Shown here piece after piece: positions 32,986 through 43,317 of a stretch of DNA of 64,000 nucleotides. The notes below the pieces were generated by a model. That model had not been told where the DNA came from, did not search any database, and was given only the letters and a program-made list of their open reading frames with translations. The DNA is from Budorcas taxicolor (lineage: Eukaryota; Chordata; Mammalia; Artiodactyla; Bovidae). The stretch covers positions 11,238,434-11,302,433 of the forward strand of contig NC_068934.1 of the NCBI RefSeq assembly GCF_023091745.1. The letters run 5' to 3'. Numbering within the stretch: the stretch's first letter is position 1; each line of letters begins with the position of its first letter. Made by a program: the position numbers and the translations under genes.

Positions 32986-34274
32986 CTTATTGCTGCATCT
33001 TCCGCGTGAATGAACCCCAACTGTCGTGGTTTTGTAATAGTTTTCTGATGTGGAAGTGCCATGACCTTTTCACAGCCCTCTCCTGGACACTGTTATCCAT
33101 ATTTCACAGGATGAAATATGTGACAGCCCTTAAAATATTGAGAAGGACTGTTATTTGGAAGAAGGATTGGAATGACTGTGTGGCCCTAGAGAAAGGAGAA
33201 TGAGGACCTTTGGGGAAGATAGATTGTAGCTAAGTATAAATAAAAAATTTTATAATGATTAATGAAAAGGAATGTGTCAAGAAATGGTAACAAGGTTCTT
33301 GTGAGAAGAATTGTTGGTGCAATCCTCTGTGACCATATCACGGGGCTTATTTATCCATGGAGAGGATTTATCCATTGAATGGAGGACGGCCTGGGAACCG
33401 ATGACCAAATGATCGTTAGGGTCTGTTGTAATCCTAAGAGTCTGTAGTTCTATGAAATTTCCGTGTTCTTCTTCTTCCCATTGTGACAAATACAGGAAGT
33501 TCTGAATAACGGTAGCTGTAACTGTAGCCCGAAGAATCTCTCCTGCGTGCTGACTGCTTATTCATTCAGAATTTTTTCATTTCTTTGAGTGCATGCATGA
33601 GAGCACAATTTCCTCAGAACAGTCACTCAGCAGTGAGACACCGAGAATGCATTAATGAAGCTACAGTAATTGAGGATTTTACCCAAGTGTAACTCTTAGC
33701 CCTAGCTCATGAATAATTCTTCTCCAGTATGGATTGAGCCTTTCTTAGCTAGCATGGGGTGGCCGCCTTGGAAGAGCTGCATGTTTTAATTATGTGAGAA
33801 GGTGTTTCTTGTTCCGATGATCCAGACAAGGGAATTGTTTGCTTCTGAAAATACAGATGAGTTTTGAAAACCCAGATGCACTGGGGATGGGGGAAAATAA
33901 TATCCCCCCACCTCAGACATTTTGCTAACTATCCAGCTATATTGTCTCAAGGCTGTCTGCTATGCGTCTTAGGAAAGGCGCTTCATTTCTTAACTATTGA
34001 TTGCATTGCCATTACTCACATTGAAATGACACCTCTGTCAATAAAGATAATAAGGAGCTGCATTCAGTTTCCACAGTTATCATGCTGGTTCTTTTCATGA
34101 AGCAGCCTGAGCAAATTTCCATGATTTCTGAAAAGTGGTTAGTTTCAAAGGTGAGAGTGCATTGCTGTTTCCAACTTTGTATGCTAAAAATAAGGCCAAA
34201 GGTGTGAGTTTCTCTGAAGACAAGTGTGTTCTTAGTCACTCTCTGAGGCTGTTCAGAGTGTCAGGTTCGCTACT
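32986..34274. other. Unassigned non-coding stretch of about 1.3 kb
   Basis: No named repeat or gene. It is one of the longer repeat-free blocks of the window, with a normal, unbiased composition. Confidence 0.45.
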
Positions 34275-34415
34275 AATTTTTAGTCCTAGATGCACTGCAA
34301 GTTTATAAAAGCGGGGCCGGTGGTTGTCATGTTCATCGTTGTATCTTACATGTCCGACAGTGTTGGTCATGTGGGAGGCACTCACCAAATATTTGTGGAA
34401 GGAAGAATGTTGGCA
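34275..34415 (+). mobile_element. Possible L2 LINE 3' end
   Basis: GTTCATCGTTGTATCTTACATG and GGAGGCACTCACCAAATATTTGTGG resemble the L2 terminus. Confidence 0.5.
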
Positions 34416-34459
34416 GAGGAGGATTGGGATGTTGTCAGATGTCAAGTAAGCATAGAAAG

Positions 34460-34648
34460 TGAAAGTGCCTTAGTCGTGTCTGACTCTTTGTGACCCCATT
34501 AAGAGGCTTCTCTGTCCATGGAATTCTCCAGGCAAGAATATTGCATTGAGTAGCCATTCCCTTCTCCTGGGGATCTTCCTGACCCAGGGATCAAACCCAG
34601 GTCTCCTGCACTGAAGGCAGATCCTGTACCGCCTGAGCCCAGGGAAGC
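34460..34648 (-). mobile_element. Bov-tA SINE, antisense, with perfect 12-bp target duplication
   Basis: The copy lies between AAGCATAGAAAG at 34448-34459 and the same 12-mer at 34649-34660. It has lost part of the GGACTGTAGCCCGCC box (CCCATTAAGAGGCTTC is read instead). Confidence 0.95.
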
Positions 34649-34660
34649 AAGCATAGAAAG

Positions 34661-35192
34661 AAACAAACATAGAATAGACACCTAAATATTGTCCATGATA
34701 GAAAATACAAGTAATGTTTATGAGACTCGAATTCCATGACTGACTTCTTCATTTACACCAGTAGCGGTTAACATGGGACAGGAACATGATTGTCTGTTTG
34801 AAGCTCAAACCTCATGTTTTGACTGTTTTAAAGGCTTAGCAAGCCCTTTGAGTTCATCAACTGAAATCATGGAAACTCAAGGAATTGTTTTAGGTAGATG
34901 CTTGGAGAGATTTAAAAATGAAATAGTTTATCTGTTGCCCTCACAGGATTGAATCTTCTCAATAAGAGACATATTTTGCATGAAAATATAATAGAAATAC
35001 ACGATAAGTGTCAAGGTAAGTGATATTTTACAATGAAAGGATTACTAGGAAGTGTGGAGAGCAGTTCAGGATTCATGAGTGGGTAGGATTTATGCTAGGC
35101 TTTCAGTATGTGATTTGGACTAGTGTCAACAATGAAGAATGGGAAAGAATTTTTAGACAGGAATCAGACAGGGAAGCAGGGATGCTTAAATA
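34661..35192. other. Unassigned non-coding stretch
   Basis: Nothing recognised. Confidence 0.4.
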
Positions 35193-35395
35193 ATACTGAA
35201 GATCCACATGACCAAATTTCAGGATGGCTCACATTAGAATTTCCCTTGAGTACAAATGATTCAATTCCTGGACAAAGATTTAGGCTTATTGGGAAATGGT
35301 TTACTATGTGGAAAAAAAAATTGGGGTTTTCAGTGGACATGTTTGCCTTTGGTAAACATAATACTGAACTGTAAGTCTAGCTGTTGCCAAAAATA
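35193..35395 (+). repeat. Diverged direct repeat, copy 1
   Basis: TGACCAAATTTCAGGATGGCTCAC, ACAAATGATTCAATTCC and TGTTTGCCTTTGGTAAAC reappear in the same order at 36050-36260. The family is unknown to me. Confidence 0.85.
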
Positions 35396-35404
35396 GAAGG
35401 ATTG

Positions 35405-35635
35405 GTGGTGATGGTAGTATTAGCTGCTACTTCATCAGGCTTTACTTGTGCTAACTTATTTAATCGTCCAAGAACTTGAGAAGTAAGTACTAGTATCATT
35501 CTAATCTTGCAGATGGAAAAATTGAAACTCAGAGAAGTAGGAAAGGAGAAAAAAGGAAGGAAAAGAAAAAAAGAAAAATAAAAGAAAGGAAAAGAAAAGA
35601 AACTTATCTACAGTCACAGAGCTGGAAAGTACCTA
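35405..35635 (-). mobile_element. MIR SINE, antisense, with GA-rich expansion
   Basis: CTTGTGCTAACTTATTTAATCG, TCTTGCAGATGGAAAAATTGAAACTCAG and CAGTCACAGAGCTGG give the MIR order. An AAGGAAAAGAAAA-type purine expansion of about 65 bp (35538-35603) sits inside. Confidence 0.8.
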
Positions 35636-36049
35636 CTTATAACACAGGGTTTATATTGAGGAATAACAGGAGATTGGAAGAGAGGCAGTGATTTGGTGCC
35701 AAATTTTGATTAGGAAGCTTGGGTTTATTCCATAGCCTGTGGGTGGTTGTCGAAGACATTTCTGTCTTTAATGCTGTGTGGGAACTAGGCTGGAACCCAA
35801 TTCACCTCATCCTATCAACACATAAGCAATGGCTGGGCTAATCCCTAGTGCTATGAGTCTGTAGCAAACTAGGTCAATGGGATTTCCCCATCCCCTGCGG
35901 CTGTTAGGGCCAATCACAGACCTCCAGAACTGACACACTAGGTCTTTCATTGATTCTTTAAGGCATCTCAAATGAGAGAGATAATCCAACTTCCACTCAG
36001 ACCAAATTCTCTATTAGTATTCAGCCAGCTTGCTTTGCTTCCCTGTCTG
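35636..36049. other. Unassigned stretch between the two direct repeats
   Basis: Nothing I can name; the minus frame at 35807-35989 has no similarity. Confidence 0.4.
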
Positions 36050-36260
36050 CTAAACATCCACAGGTGACCAAATTTCAAGATGGCTCACGTTGGGATTTCT
36101 CTTGAGCACAAATGATTCAACTTTTGAGCAAAGATTTAGCTTAATTGGTGAATAGTTTGATGTGTGAACAGAGACTAGGGGTTTTCACTGGACTGTTTGC
36201 CTTTGGTAAGCTTGAGAATTATTACTAACGTCTGAACTAGGCTTTCTGTAGCCCTGAAGA
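36050..36260 (+). repeat. Diverged direct repeat, copy 2
   Basis: Partner of 35193-35395: GTGACCAAATTTCAAGATGGCTCAC, ACAAATGATTCAACTTT and TGTTTGCCTTTGGTAAGC. The offset is about 857 bp. Confidence 0.85.
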
Positions 36261-36588
36261 CCTAGCACTGTCCTTGCTGCATGGTGACACTAAATGAATA
36301 TCAATAAATGAGAGGACATATAAATGGGAATTAGTGATTTGTGTCCAATTTTAAAATATCTGATTTAAGAGAATTTTTGTAGATATTGGAACAAGTTTAA
36401 ACAAGACAAATAAAAAATTATCCAGCTTCTTCTCTTATGAATCTTACTGTCACCCAGGAAGAATAGGAGCAGTCCACGAATTCTCCAGTGAGTAATACTG
36501 TTGACAAAGAAAATGCTTTTTTCACTTTGTATTATCACTTTCTTGTAAAGACCCCGATGTTCTTTGGACCACACTTGCCTTTCAAAAT
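36261..36588. other. Unassigned non-coding stretch
   Basis: Nothing recognised. Confidence 0.4.
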
Positions 36589-36598
36589 ATCAGTGGCA

Positions 36599-36994
36599 GG
36601 GACTTTCCTGGTGGTTCAGTGATGAAGAATCTGCCTTCCAAGGCAGGGGACATGGGTTTGATCTCTGGTCAGCGAACTTACTTTTCACTTTCATCCATTG
36701 GAGAAGGAAATGGCAACCCATTCCAGTGTTCTTGCCTGGAGAATCTCAGGGATGGGGGAGCCTGGTGGGCTGCCGTCTATGGGGTCACAGAGTCAGACAC
36801 AACTGAAGTGACTTAGCAGCAGCAGCAAGGAACTTAAAGATTCCACATGCTGTGGGGCAGTGAAGACCATGTGCCACAGCTAAAGAGCCTGCAATGAGAC
36901 ACAGAGCAACCAAGAATTAAAATAATAATAATAATTAATTAATATATGAATATACACCTTTTTTAAAAAAAGAATTGCTTTAAAAAAAAAAAAA
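36599..36994 (+). mobile_element. CHR-type tRNA-derived SINE, interrupted by a Bov-A SINE
   Basis: GGGACTTTCCTGGTGGTTCAGTG at the left and AAGATTCCACATGCTGTGGGGC at the right are the cetartiodactyl CHR SINE. It ends in AAT/A-rich tails to A13. ATCAGTGGCA at 36589-36598 recurs at 36995-37004 as a 10-bp target duplication. Confidence 0.9.
36681..36829 (+). mobile_element. Bov-A SINE unit nested in the CHR SINE
   Basis: CTTTTCACTTTCATCCATTGG through GAAGTGACTTAGCAGCAGCAGCA. GAACTTA at 36674-36680 is repeated at 36830-36836, a 7-bp target duplication inside the CHR SINE. Confidence 0.92.
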
Positions 36995-37069
36995 ATCAGT
37001 GGCATTTACGTGTAGCCTCCCGAAAGACAGCATGGCTCAGTGAGGAAGGGAGTAGGGCCATTCAAATTC

Positions 37070-37265
37070 CTTTAAAATCAGAGGCTTCTGGGAGACCTAT
37101 GTTAGAGCCCTACTCCTAATTGTAAAGTAAGTGGCCAAGCTGGACCTCAAATTCTTCATCTGTAAAACTGAAGGTAATAGTACGCCCTTTGCTGGATTTT
37201 TATGATGATTAATGAGGAAATTTTGTGGAGCACCTAACACGTAGTAGGTACAGATAAATCTCATT
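37070..37265 (+). mobile_element. MIR SINE
   Basis: GTTAGAGCCCTACTCCTAATTG, CTCAAATTCTTCATCTGTAAAACTG, GATGATTAATGAGG and GGAGCACCTAACACGTAGTAGG follow MIR order. Confidence 0.8.
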
Positions 37266-37879
37266 TCCCGTCTTTTTTCCCTTTTGTCAAATGAATAGTT
37301 TGTACAATTAAGCAGTAAGTATAGCTCTGCTAAATTTGGTCTGTGTGGAGGTTCTAATGCTGAGTTACTATGACAACTTACTTTTTTTTTTTTTTCTGGA
37401 AAGGCATTTTCTCTAAGAATGGTAATTTTAAAAATGAAACTGCTCTATTAAAAAGCTACCAGATACCTGCCACACACTTCTTTGTACTCCCTCCCTCTTA
37501 ATCAATTTTCTTCAAGTATTTTCATTTAATTTTACTGTTAGATAAGAGTTGCTTTTCCCAATAAACATACCTGGAATGCCATAAGTCATGCTTTGTTCCA
37601 TTTATTTTAAAATGATTTTCTTAAATATACTAATTCCTATGATACATTCTAAGGACTCCTTTGTAGTCATTGGAGATCATAGAGGATGAAGATTATTTAT
37701 TGCTATTTTAGTCAAGAATGGCACATGCATACACAAATTCTGATACTTTGCGCATCTGTGCTTATAGCACCCATTCCTAATAGTCCTGTTTTCCCCTCTG
37801 AATCCTTCTGAACACAGCAGTGCAGAAAGTAGCTGTCCTTAAATCGCTGCTAACATGTAAGTTCGTATCCATTTGCCTT
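37266..37879. other. Unassigned non-coding stretch
   Basis: A T15 run at about 37382-37396. No named repeat. Confidence 0.4.
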
Positions 37880-38460
37880 TCATGGACTTAATCAAGAGTG
37901 GGGTTCAGATGCTCATCAAGGTTGTTTGATATCCTGCCTGAAATTATATAATGTATAGCTTCCTTGGATTAACAATGCATTCCTTCCAAGGATGTCTTTG
38001 AAACTGTTTTTACCAAATAGAAATTTCAACATAATGACCCTCTGAGATTAAGTACTGTTTATCAAACCTGATTAAAAGGAGCACTGGGACAAGGAATGAT
38101 GTATAAGAGGAGGCAGCTAAAGCTGTAGGTTTGTTGTAGGTGGGCTTGCCTTTGAGCCAAAAGTTGAATGTAGTGTTTGCATTTTAAATGAAGAAATTAA
38201 AGTTGAGCTGTCAAATCTGTTAATTAAATTGTTCCCAAACTTAATTTACTCATCACCTTCATGATATTTAATTATTCATTTACCATTTGAACTATTATTT
38301 AATTACTGTTTTATTTGCTGTGCTTCAATTTTATTTAAAGTTTATTTAAACGTAATTTTTCTTTTTTATGATAAACATGTACATCACTGAACATCATAAA
38401 ATATAACTATAAATATAAACACTTCAAAATTACACAATAACATTAAATTCTAGCTAGAAA
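37880..38460. other. Repeat-free, ATTA-rich block; candidate conserved non-coding element
   Basis: There is no recognisable transposon over about 580 bp. AT-rich homeodomain-type cores (TAATTA, ATTA, TTAAT) cluster at 38210-38350, for example GTTAATTAAATTG, TTTAATTATTC and TTTAATTACTG. This is suggestive only: AT-rich unique DNA produces such cores by chance, and conservation cannot be tested here. Confidence 0.25.
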
Positions 38461-38534
38461 CCTTGTCTGTTAATAACTCAAAGGAGTTAATTTCTCTTTG
38501 TAATAAAATACCTACATATGATTTTTTTATTGGT

Positions 38535-38640
38535 CAGAACCAAAAGGCTCTAATTTTTGAGAGATCAGCACTTCTCCCAAAGTCTGGAAGACACAGTTTT
38601 TCTCCAAGAAGGCAATTCTCTTTTTCGTTTTCAGAATTAT
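38535..38640 (+). repeat. Diverged direct repeat, copy 1 (pair with 40850)
   Basis: GTCAGAACCAAAAGGCTC, GAGAGATCAGCACTTCTCCC and GTCTGGAAGACACAG recur at 40850-40955. Possibly part of an old DNA element. Confidence 0.7.
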
Positions 38641-38678
38641 GTAATTTTTTTTTTACAAAGATAGAACCAGCCAATCAG

Positions 38679-38752
38679 CTTCTTAGTTATTAAGATTGAA
38701 GATATATATATATATCTTCTTAGTTATTAAGATTGAAGATATATATATATAT
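38679..38752. repeat. Perfect tandem duplication, 2 x 37 bp, with (AT)n
   Basis: The unit CTTCTTAGTTATTAAGATTG plus GAAG and an AT run at 38679-38715 is repeated without visible change at 38716-38752. Identity suggests a recent event. Confidence 0.95.
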
Positions 38753-38755
38753 ACA

Positions 38756-38756
<1 letters not shown>

Positions 38757-38788
<32 letters not shown>
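38757..38788. repeat. (TG)16 microsatellite
   Basis: Uninterrupted TG array directly after the AT duplication and before a SINE body. Likely length-polymorphic. Confidence 0.95.
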
Positions 38789-38790
<2 letters not shown>

Positions 38791-38796
38791 GGAGGA

Positions 38797-38905
38797 GGGC
38801 ATGCAACCCAATCCAGTATCTTGCCTGGAGAATCCCATGGACAGAGCAGCCTGGCGAGCTACAGTCCTTGAGGTCCCAGAATTGAACACAACTTGGCAAC
38901 TTAGC
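38797..38905 (+). mobile_element. Bov-tA SINE, 5'-truncated
   Basis: GGGCATGCAACCCAATCCAGTATC through ACACAACTTGGCAAC; the tRNA head is absent, its place taken by the TG array. Confidence 0.88.
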
Positions 38906-38939
38906 ATAGCACATATACGTGTATGTGTGTTGGGGGGAG

Positions 38940-39162
38940 GGGCTTCCCACGTGGCACTAGTGGTAAAGAACCTGCCTGCCAATGCAAGAGACCTAAGAGA
39001 CGAGGGTTTGATTCCTGAGTCAGGAAGATACCCTGGAGAAGGGCTTGGCAATCTACTCCAGTATCAGCTTGCCTGGAGCATTCCATGGATAGAGGAGCCT
39101 GGCAGGATATGGTCCATAGAGTCGCAAAGAGTTAGACACAACTGAAGTGACATAGCTCAAGC
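38940..39162 (+). mobile_element. Bov-tA SINE
   Basis: GGGCTTCCCACGTGGCACTAG through ACACAACTGAAGTGACATAGC; a variant head with GTGGCACTAGTGG, also seen at 46759. Confidence 0.94.
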
Positions 39163-39172
39163 TCAAGTTCAA

Positions 39173-39216
39173 ATATGTGTGTGTATACATACACACACAC
39201 ACACATATGTATATAT
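39173..39216. repeat. TG/CA/TA low-complexity tract
   Basis: A TG run, then CA units, then TATATG. It can form an imperfect hairpin. Confidence 0.85.
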
Positions 39217-39404
39217 GACTTACAAGTACAAAATGAACCTTCCTTCATGATAAAATCTGAAAAGTTCTGCTTACCTACAAAATTAAAATGGATTAGAGAA
39301 TACCAAGTTGGTTCTGTGAGTTTACATCTTATGCTCCAAGCCTCTGGCTATAATACATAGACTATATCTGTTTCTGTGTATATGCAAATATACATACATG
39401 GATG

Positions 39405-39566
39405 TTGCTGTTGTTTAGTCGCTAAGTCATATCCAGCTCTTATGGATATAGCCCCATGGACTGTAGTCGTATGCAACCCCTTGGACTGTAGCCCGCCAGG
39501 CTCCTTTGCATGGGATTTTCCAGGTAGGAATACTGAAGTGGATTGCCATTTCTTTCTCCAACAAAT
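39405..39566 (-). mobile_element. Bov-tA SINE, antisense, with internal duplication
   Basis: TTGTTTAGTCGCTAAGTCATATCC is followed by CCCATGGACTGTAGTCG and, again, CCCTTGGACTGTAGCCCGCC. One box is duplicated within the copy. It breaks off at TTTCTTTCTCCA, and (AAAT)4 follows at 39576-39591. Confidence 0.9.
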
Positions 39567-39591
39567 GTGTATATATAAATAAATAAATAAA

Positions 39592-39819
39592 GTAGACATT
39601 GACTTGCTCAAAGACTGATAAACATCTATGAGATGTTCCAAAAATGGAACAGAAACATGCAGCTCTGAGTGGGGGCTGAAGCCATAAACCTCCTGGGTTC
39701 CAAGTTGGGCAGGAATATGATTCCACTGAATTAACAGGAACTGAGAAAACTGCATGTGGTAAGGAACCAGAACCAGGGCCACAATATTACATGCCATACA
39801 CACACACACACACATATAG
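39592..39819. other. Unassigned stretch with (CA)8
   Basis: A (CA)n run is at about 39798-39813. Sequence to its left is possibly old L1 but not assignable. Confidence 0.45.
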
Positions 39820-40150
39820 TCATATTATGGAGTACTACACAGCATTGAAAATTAACTATCTGTAAATATACCCAACAATATGAATCGAGTTCTCAAACAT
39901 ACATAGTACTGTGTTAAAAAAGGCAAGCACAAAAGAGCATACATTGTATGATTGTATTTTTCTAAAATACAAGTTTAGGTACAATTAATACATTAATCAA
40001 TATAATAATAATTACCCTTGAGGAGAAATGGCTGGGTGGTAGCATAAGGGGGAATTTTGGGGTCAGCATAATGTTCTGTTTATTGCTCTGGGTGCTGCTT
40101 CACGTGATATGTTTTGCTTTTGAATATTCATCTACTTATATGCTATTATT
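39820..40150 (+). mobile_element. Old L1 LINE 3' UTR
   Basis: ATTATGGAGTACTACACAGCATTG, CACAAAAGAGCATACATTGTATG and GGAGAAATGGCTGGGTGG fit the old L1 (L1MC-like) 3' UTR in sense orientation. Confidence 0.7.
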
Positions 40151-40277
40151 ATTTGCATTTTTCTCTATATACATAGAATTTTAAAAGACACCCTAAATTT
40201 CTTAGAGTACGAAAGTTTACTGACAACTATAAAATCATTTCTTAAAAGAACCATATCTACATCTATAAAAATATACA

Positions 40278-40500
40278 AATTAAAAAAAATATTGAAGTAT
40301 ACTTGATTGACAATGTTGTATTAGTTTTAGGCGTACAGCAAAGTGATTCAGTTATATATATATTTTTTTCAGAGTCTTTTCCATTATAAGCTTTTATAAG
40401 ATATTGAATATAACAATAATTTCCTGTGCTATACAGTAGGTCCTTGTTTATCTATTTTATGTGTGATAGTATATATCTGTTAATCTCATTTATTAAAAAT
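40278..40500 (-). mobile_element. L1 LINE 3' UTR fragment, antisense
   Basis: ATTGAAGTATACTTGATTGACAATG, GGCGTACAGCAAAGTGATTC and CCTGTGCTATACAGTAGGTCC are the artiodactyl L1 3' UTR in reverse. Same family as 41300-42110. Confidence 0.85.
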
Positions 40501-40849
40501 TCAGAGATACAAATTGGAAACACATCATATTCATGACATATATTGCTTCTGGAAAGGTGAAGCCAACTAGTTATAGTATATTTTTTAAAAAAGGCTTAAT
40601 GAGACAATGTCACAATGTTAACATTTTAGTATTGTAGGGGATGTTTATGCTGTGGTGTTCTTTATTTTTCTCTTTATTTTTTAATTAAAAGCATTAAATA
40701 GCTTTTAACTTGAAAATTGACATTTAATGCTCCAAATAAATAGTCTCAAAACAGTCCCACAGGTATTGAGAAACATCAAGTAGCATTGCAGAAAAATCAT
40801 AGAACATGGACATGAGAGGCTAGTTGGTGAGCAGCTGCAACCAGCTAGT
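40501..40849. other. Unassigned AT-rich non-coding stretch
   Basis: Nothing recognised. Confidence 0.4.
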
Positions 40850-40955
40850 CAGAACAAGAAGGATCCAGTGTTTGATAGATCAGTACTTCACCTAATGTCT
40901 GGAAGACAAAACTTTCTCTTAAGATTATTGTCTGTTTCCTTGGCAGAAAACAAGA
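40850..40955 (+). repeat. Diverged direct repeat, copy 2 (pair with 38535)
   Basis: GTCAGAACAAGAAGGATCC, GATAGATCAGTACTTCACC and GTCTGGAAGACAAAAC correspond in order to the copy 2.3 kb upstream. Confidence 0.7.
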
Positions 40956-41009
40956 GAAAACAATCATTCATGGCTTCTACTACGATTATCCTTTAAGAAA
41001 ATCTTTTGT

Positions 41010-41200
41010 GTTTGAATCTGGGGTTCAAATCTTGGCTCTAACTGTTTACTAGTTTTACAATCTGGGTAGTTGTTTAACTACTTTGTGGTTTAGTTTTCAA
41101 ATCTTTAAAATGGTGTTAAAAGTTATACTGACTACTAGAGCTGCTGTGAAAGTTAAATAAACTAATATTTTTAAGTCACCTGAAGTAGTGCCTAGTATAA
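41010..41200 (+). mobile_element. MIR SINE
   Basis: GGTTCAAATCTTGGCTCTAAC, AGTTGTTTAACTACTTTG, TTTTCAAATCTTTAAAATGG and GCTGCTGTGAAAGTTAAATAAAC are MIR in order. Confidence 0.82.
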
Positions 41201-41204
41201 GGAT

Positions 41205-41298
41205 TTGTTAAAGAAACATTTATTGAATACTTACTGTGTGCCAAGTACTGTGATGTGCGTTGAGAGTACATCAGTTAGTCAGAAAAACATGACTTGTT
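41205..41298 (+). repeat. Old mammalian interspersed repeat fragment, cut by L1
   Basis: TTATTGAATACTTACTGTGTGCCAAGTACTG is the head of the old unassigned family; it ends where the L1 begins. Confidence 0.5.
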
Positions 41299-41299
41299 A

Positions 41300-42110
41300 A
41301 AAACAGTTTATTGGAATATAGTTGATGTACACTGTTGTGTTAGTTTCAGGTGTATAGCAAAGTGAATCAGTTACATGTATACCCATAGCCCCTCTTTTTT
41401 TAGTTTCTTTTCCCAAATAGGCCATTACAGAGTACTGAGTGGAGTTCCCTGTGCTATACAGTCGGTTATTACTAGTTATCCACTTTTTATACAGTAGTGT
41501 GTGTATGTCAGTCCCAATCTCCCAATTTATTCCCTCCTCCCTGCTTACCCCAGTAACTGTAAGTCTTCTGCATCAGCAACTCTGTCTTATGGATAATCTG
41601 TACCCTCTTTTTTAGATTTCACATGTAAACAATACCACATGGCATCTACCTTTCACTGTCTTACTTCGCTTAGGATGAGAATCTCAGCATCCACCCATGT
41701 TGCTGCAAATGGCAATGTTCCATTCTTTTTCATGGCTGAGTCATATTCCATCTTCTTTACATGTTCATCCACTGGTGGACTTTTAGATCACTTCCATGTC
41801 CTGGCCGTTGTGAATAGTGCTGCAGTGAACATTGGGGTGAATGTATCTTTTTGACTCATGATTTCCTCCAGATATGTGCCCAGAAGTGGGGTTGTTGGAT
41901 CACATGGTAGCTTTCTTTTTAGTTTTTTAAGGAAACTCCATATTGTTCTCCATAGTGGCTGTATCAATCTGCATTCCCATCAACAGTGTAGGAGGGTTCC
42001 CTTTCCTCCATACCCTCTCCAAAATTTATTGTTTATAGATTTTTTTGATGGTGGCCATTCTGAACAGTGTGAATTGAGACCTCACAATAGTTTTGATTTA
42101 CATTAATTAT
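41300..42110 (-). mobile_element. L1 LINE 3' UTR to ORF2 end, antisense
   Basis: GTTTATTGGAATATAGTTGATG, CCTGTGCTATACAGTCGG, CATGGCTGAGTCATATTCC, GCTGCAGTGAACATTGGGGTG and GATGGTGGCCATTCTGAACAG follow the reversed L1 3' end continuously. Frames at 41639-42106 are antisense noise. Confidence 0.93.
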
Positions 42111-42234
42111 CAAAGAATATGTAATCAGAAGGCAAGGCAGATCTTGAGCAAACAATAAATATAATCATTTTATTAAACAAGTCTCTTTGGGAGCAGTTGA
42201 ATGCCATAAAATATATCTTATACTGTATCCATTT

Positions 42235-42600
42235 CTTTGCTTTTATTCATTTATTCATTGAACAGCATACTGCCAACTATAGGCCAAAGACTGTTCTAGG
42301 TGCAGAAGTCGGTATTCAGCAGTGAGAAAGATACACAGTGTCATACCTTGTTTGAAGCTTAACCTTTCTTAGAAGAAGAGACATTACCAAACTAAAAAAA
42401 CAAATAATTGTAACAATCTCAGATTGTGTAAGCACCATAAAGTACAAACATTGGAAAATACACTATAGTGTAACTGAAGAAACAGTCAGGAAAGATCTAT
42501 CTGAGAAGTGACATTTGAACCAAGCTCTGAAGAATAAGAAGGAACCTGCCATGCTGAGCCAAGGGAAAATCATCTAAGGCCAAGGAAACCACAAGTGCAA
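42235..42600 (+). repeat. Old mammalian interspersed repeat
   Basis: AGACTGTTCTAGGTGCAGAAG, ATTCAGCAGTGAGAAAGATAC, CTGAGAAGTGACATTTGAACC and CACAAGTGCAAAGGCTGTGG are, in order, a widespread old mammalian LINE-like repeat whose family I leave open. Confidence 0.6.
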
Positions 42601-42720
42601 AGGCTGTGGCAAAAAAACAAACAAAAAAACAGGGTCCACAAAACTAAAAGGACATCTGTGTGACTGCATGAAGAGTAATGTGGCAAAAGATGAGTCCTAG
42701 AGCTAGGAAGGGGCCAGTAT

Positions 42721-42853
42721 TATGGAGAAGGAAATGACAACCCACTCCAGTATTCTTGCCTGGAGAATCCCATGGACAGAGGAGCCTGGCGGGTCCTCTG
42801 GGGTCCATGGGGTCACAAAGGGTCAGACACAACTGAGTGACTAACAGTAGCAG
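42721..42853 (+). mobile_element. Bov-A SINE unit
   Basis: GGAGAAGGAAATGACAACCC through ACACAACTGAGTGACTAACAG with an AGCAGTAG tail. The tRNA-derived head is absent and the GGCTACAGT box is rearranged. Confidence 0.92.
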
Positions 42854-43004
42854 TAGTATTTTGTAGTGACTTAGATGTAATAAGAAGACTTTAGATTTCA
42901 GATTTTGCTTTATGTATATTGAAAATCCGTTGGTCTTAGATGAATGAAGGATATCTTTCATTGCTCTCTCACCTTTTACTGTTGAATTGCAAGCTACTCC
43001 AGAA
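42854..43004. other. Unassigned short stretch
   Basis: Nothing recognised. Confidence 0.4.
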
Positions 43005-43300
43005 CTTAGTTCCTTAAAGGATTAGCCATTTTCTCTTTCCCTGTTCTAGGAGTTGACTGGTTTCAGCTGGAAAGTTCTTTGGTCTCAGTTGGGGTTTCAA
43101 GCTCTTGCAGACAGAGCTGGGGCTTGAGTTACTTGATGTGTTGATTCAGACCTTGAACAATTTGGCTTCACTTCACCTCTGTGAAGTTCCTCTCAGAACC
43201 TCCTTTCCGCTGCTTTCTCCATGTAATCTCTTTAGTTAGGTAACTGGACAACTTAACATGGTGATTTAGAGCTCCCAAATGCACAAAACTAAAAGTTATC
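43005..43300 (+). repeat. Old mammalian interspersed repeat (same family as 47060)
   Basis: GTTTCAGCTGGAAAGTTCTTTGG, CAGTTGGGGTTTCAAG and TTTAGAGCTCCC parallel CTCAGCTGGGAAATTCTTCTGG, CTTGGGGTTTCAG and CTTAGCTCCC at 47160-47300. Confidence 0.55.
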
Positions 43301-43317
43301 CTTCCTTATTTTCATAA

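Noticed and set aside
38683..39051. 122-codon minus frame with a Thr-His repeat
   Set aside because: It is the translation of the (TG)n array and two SINE bodies.
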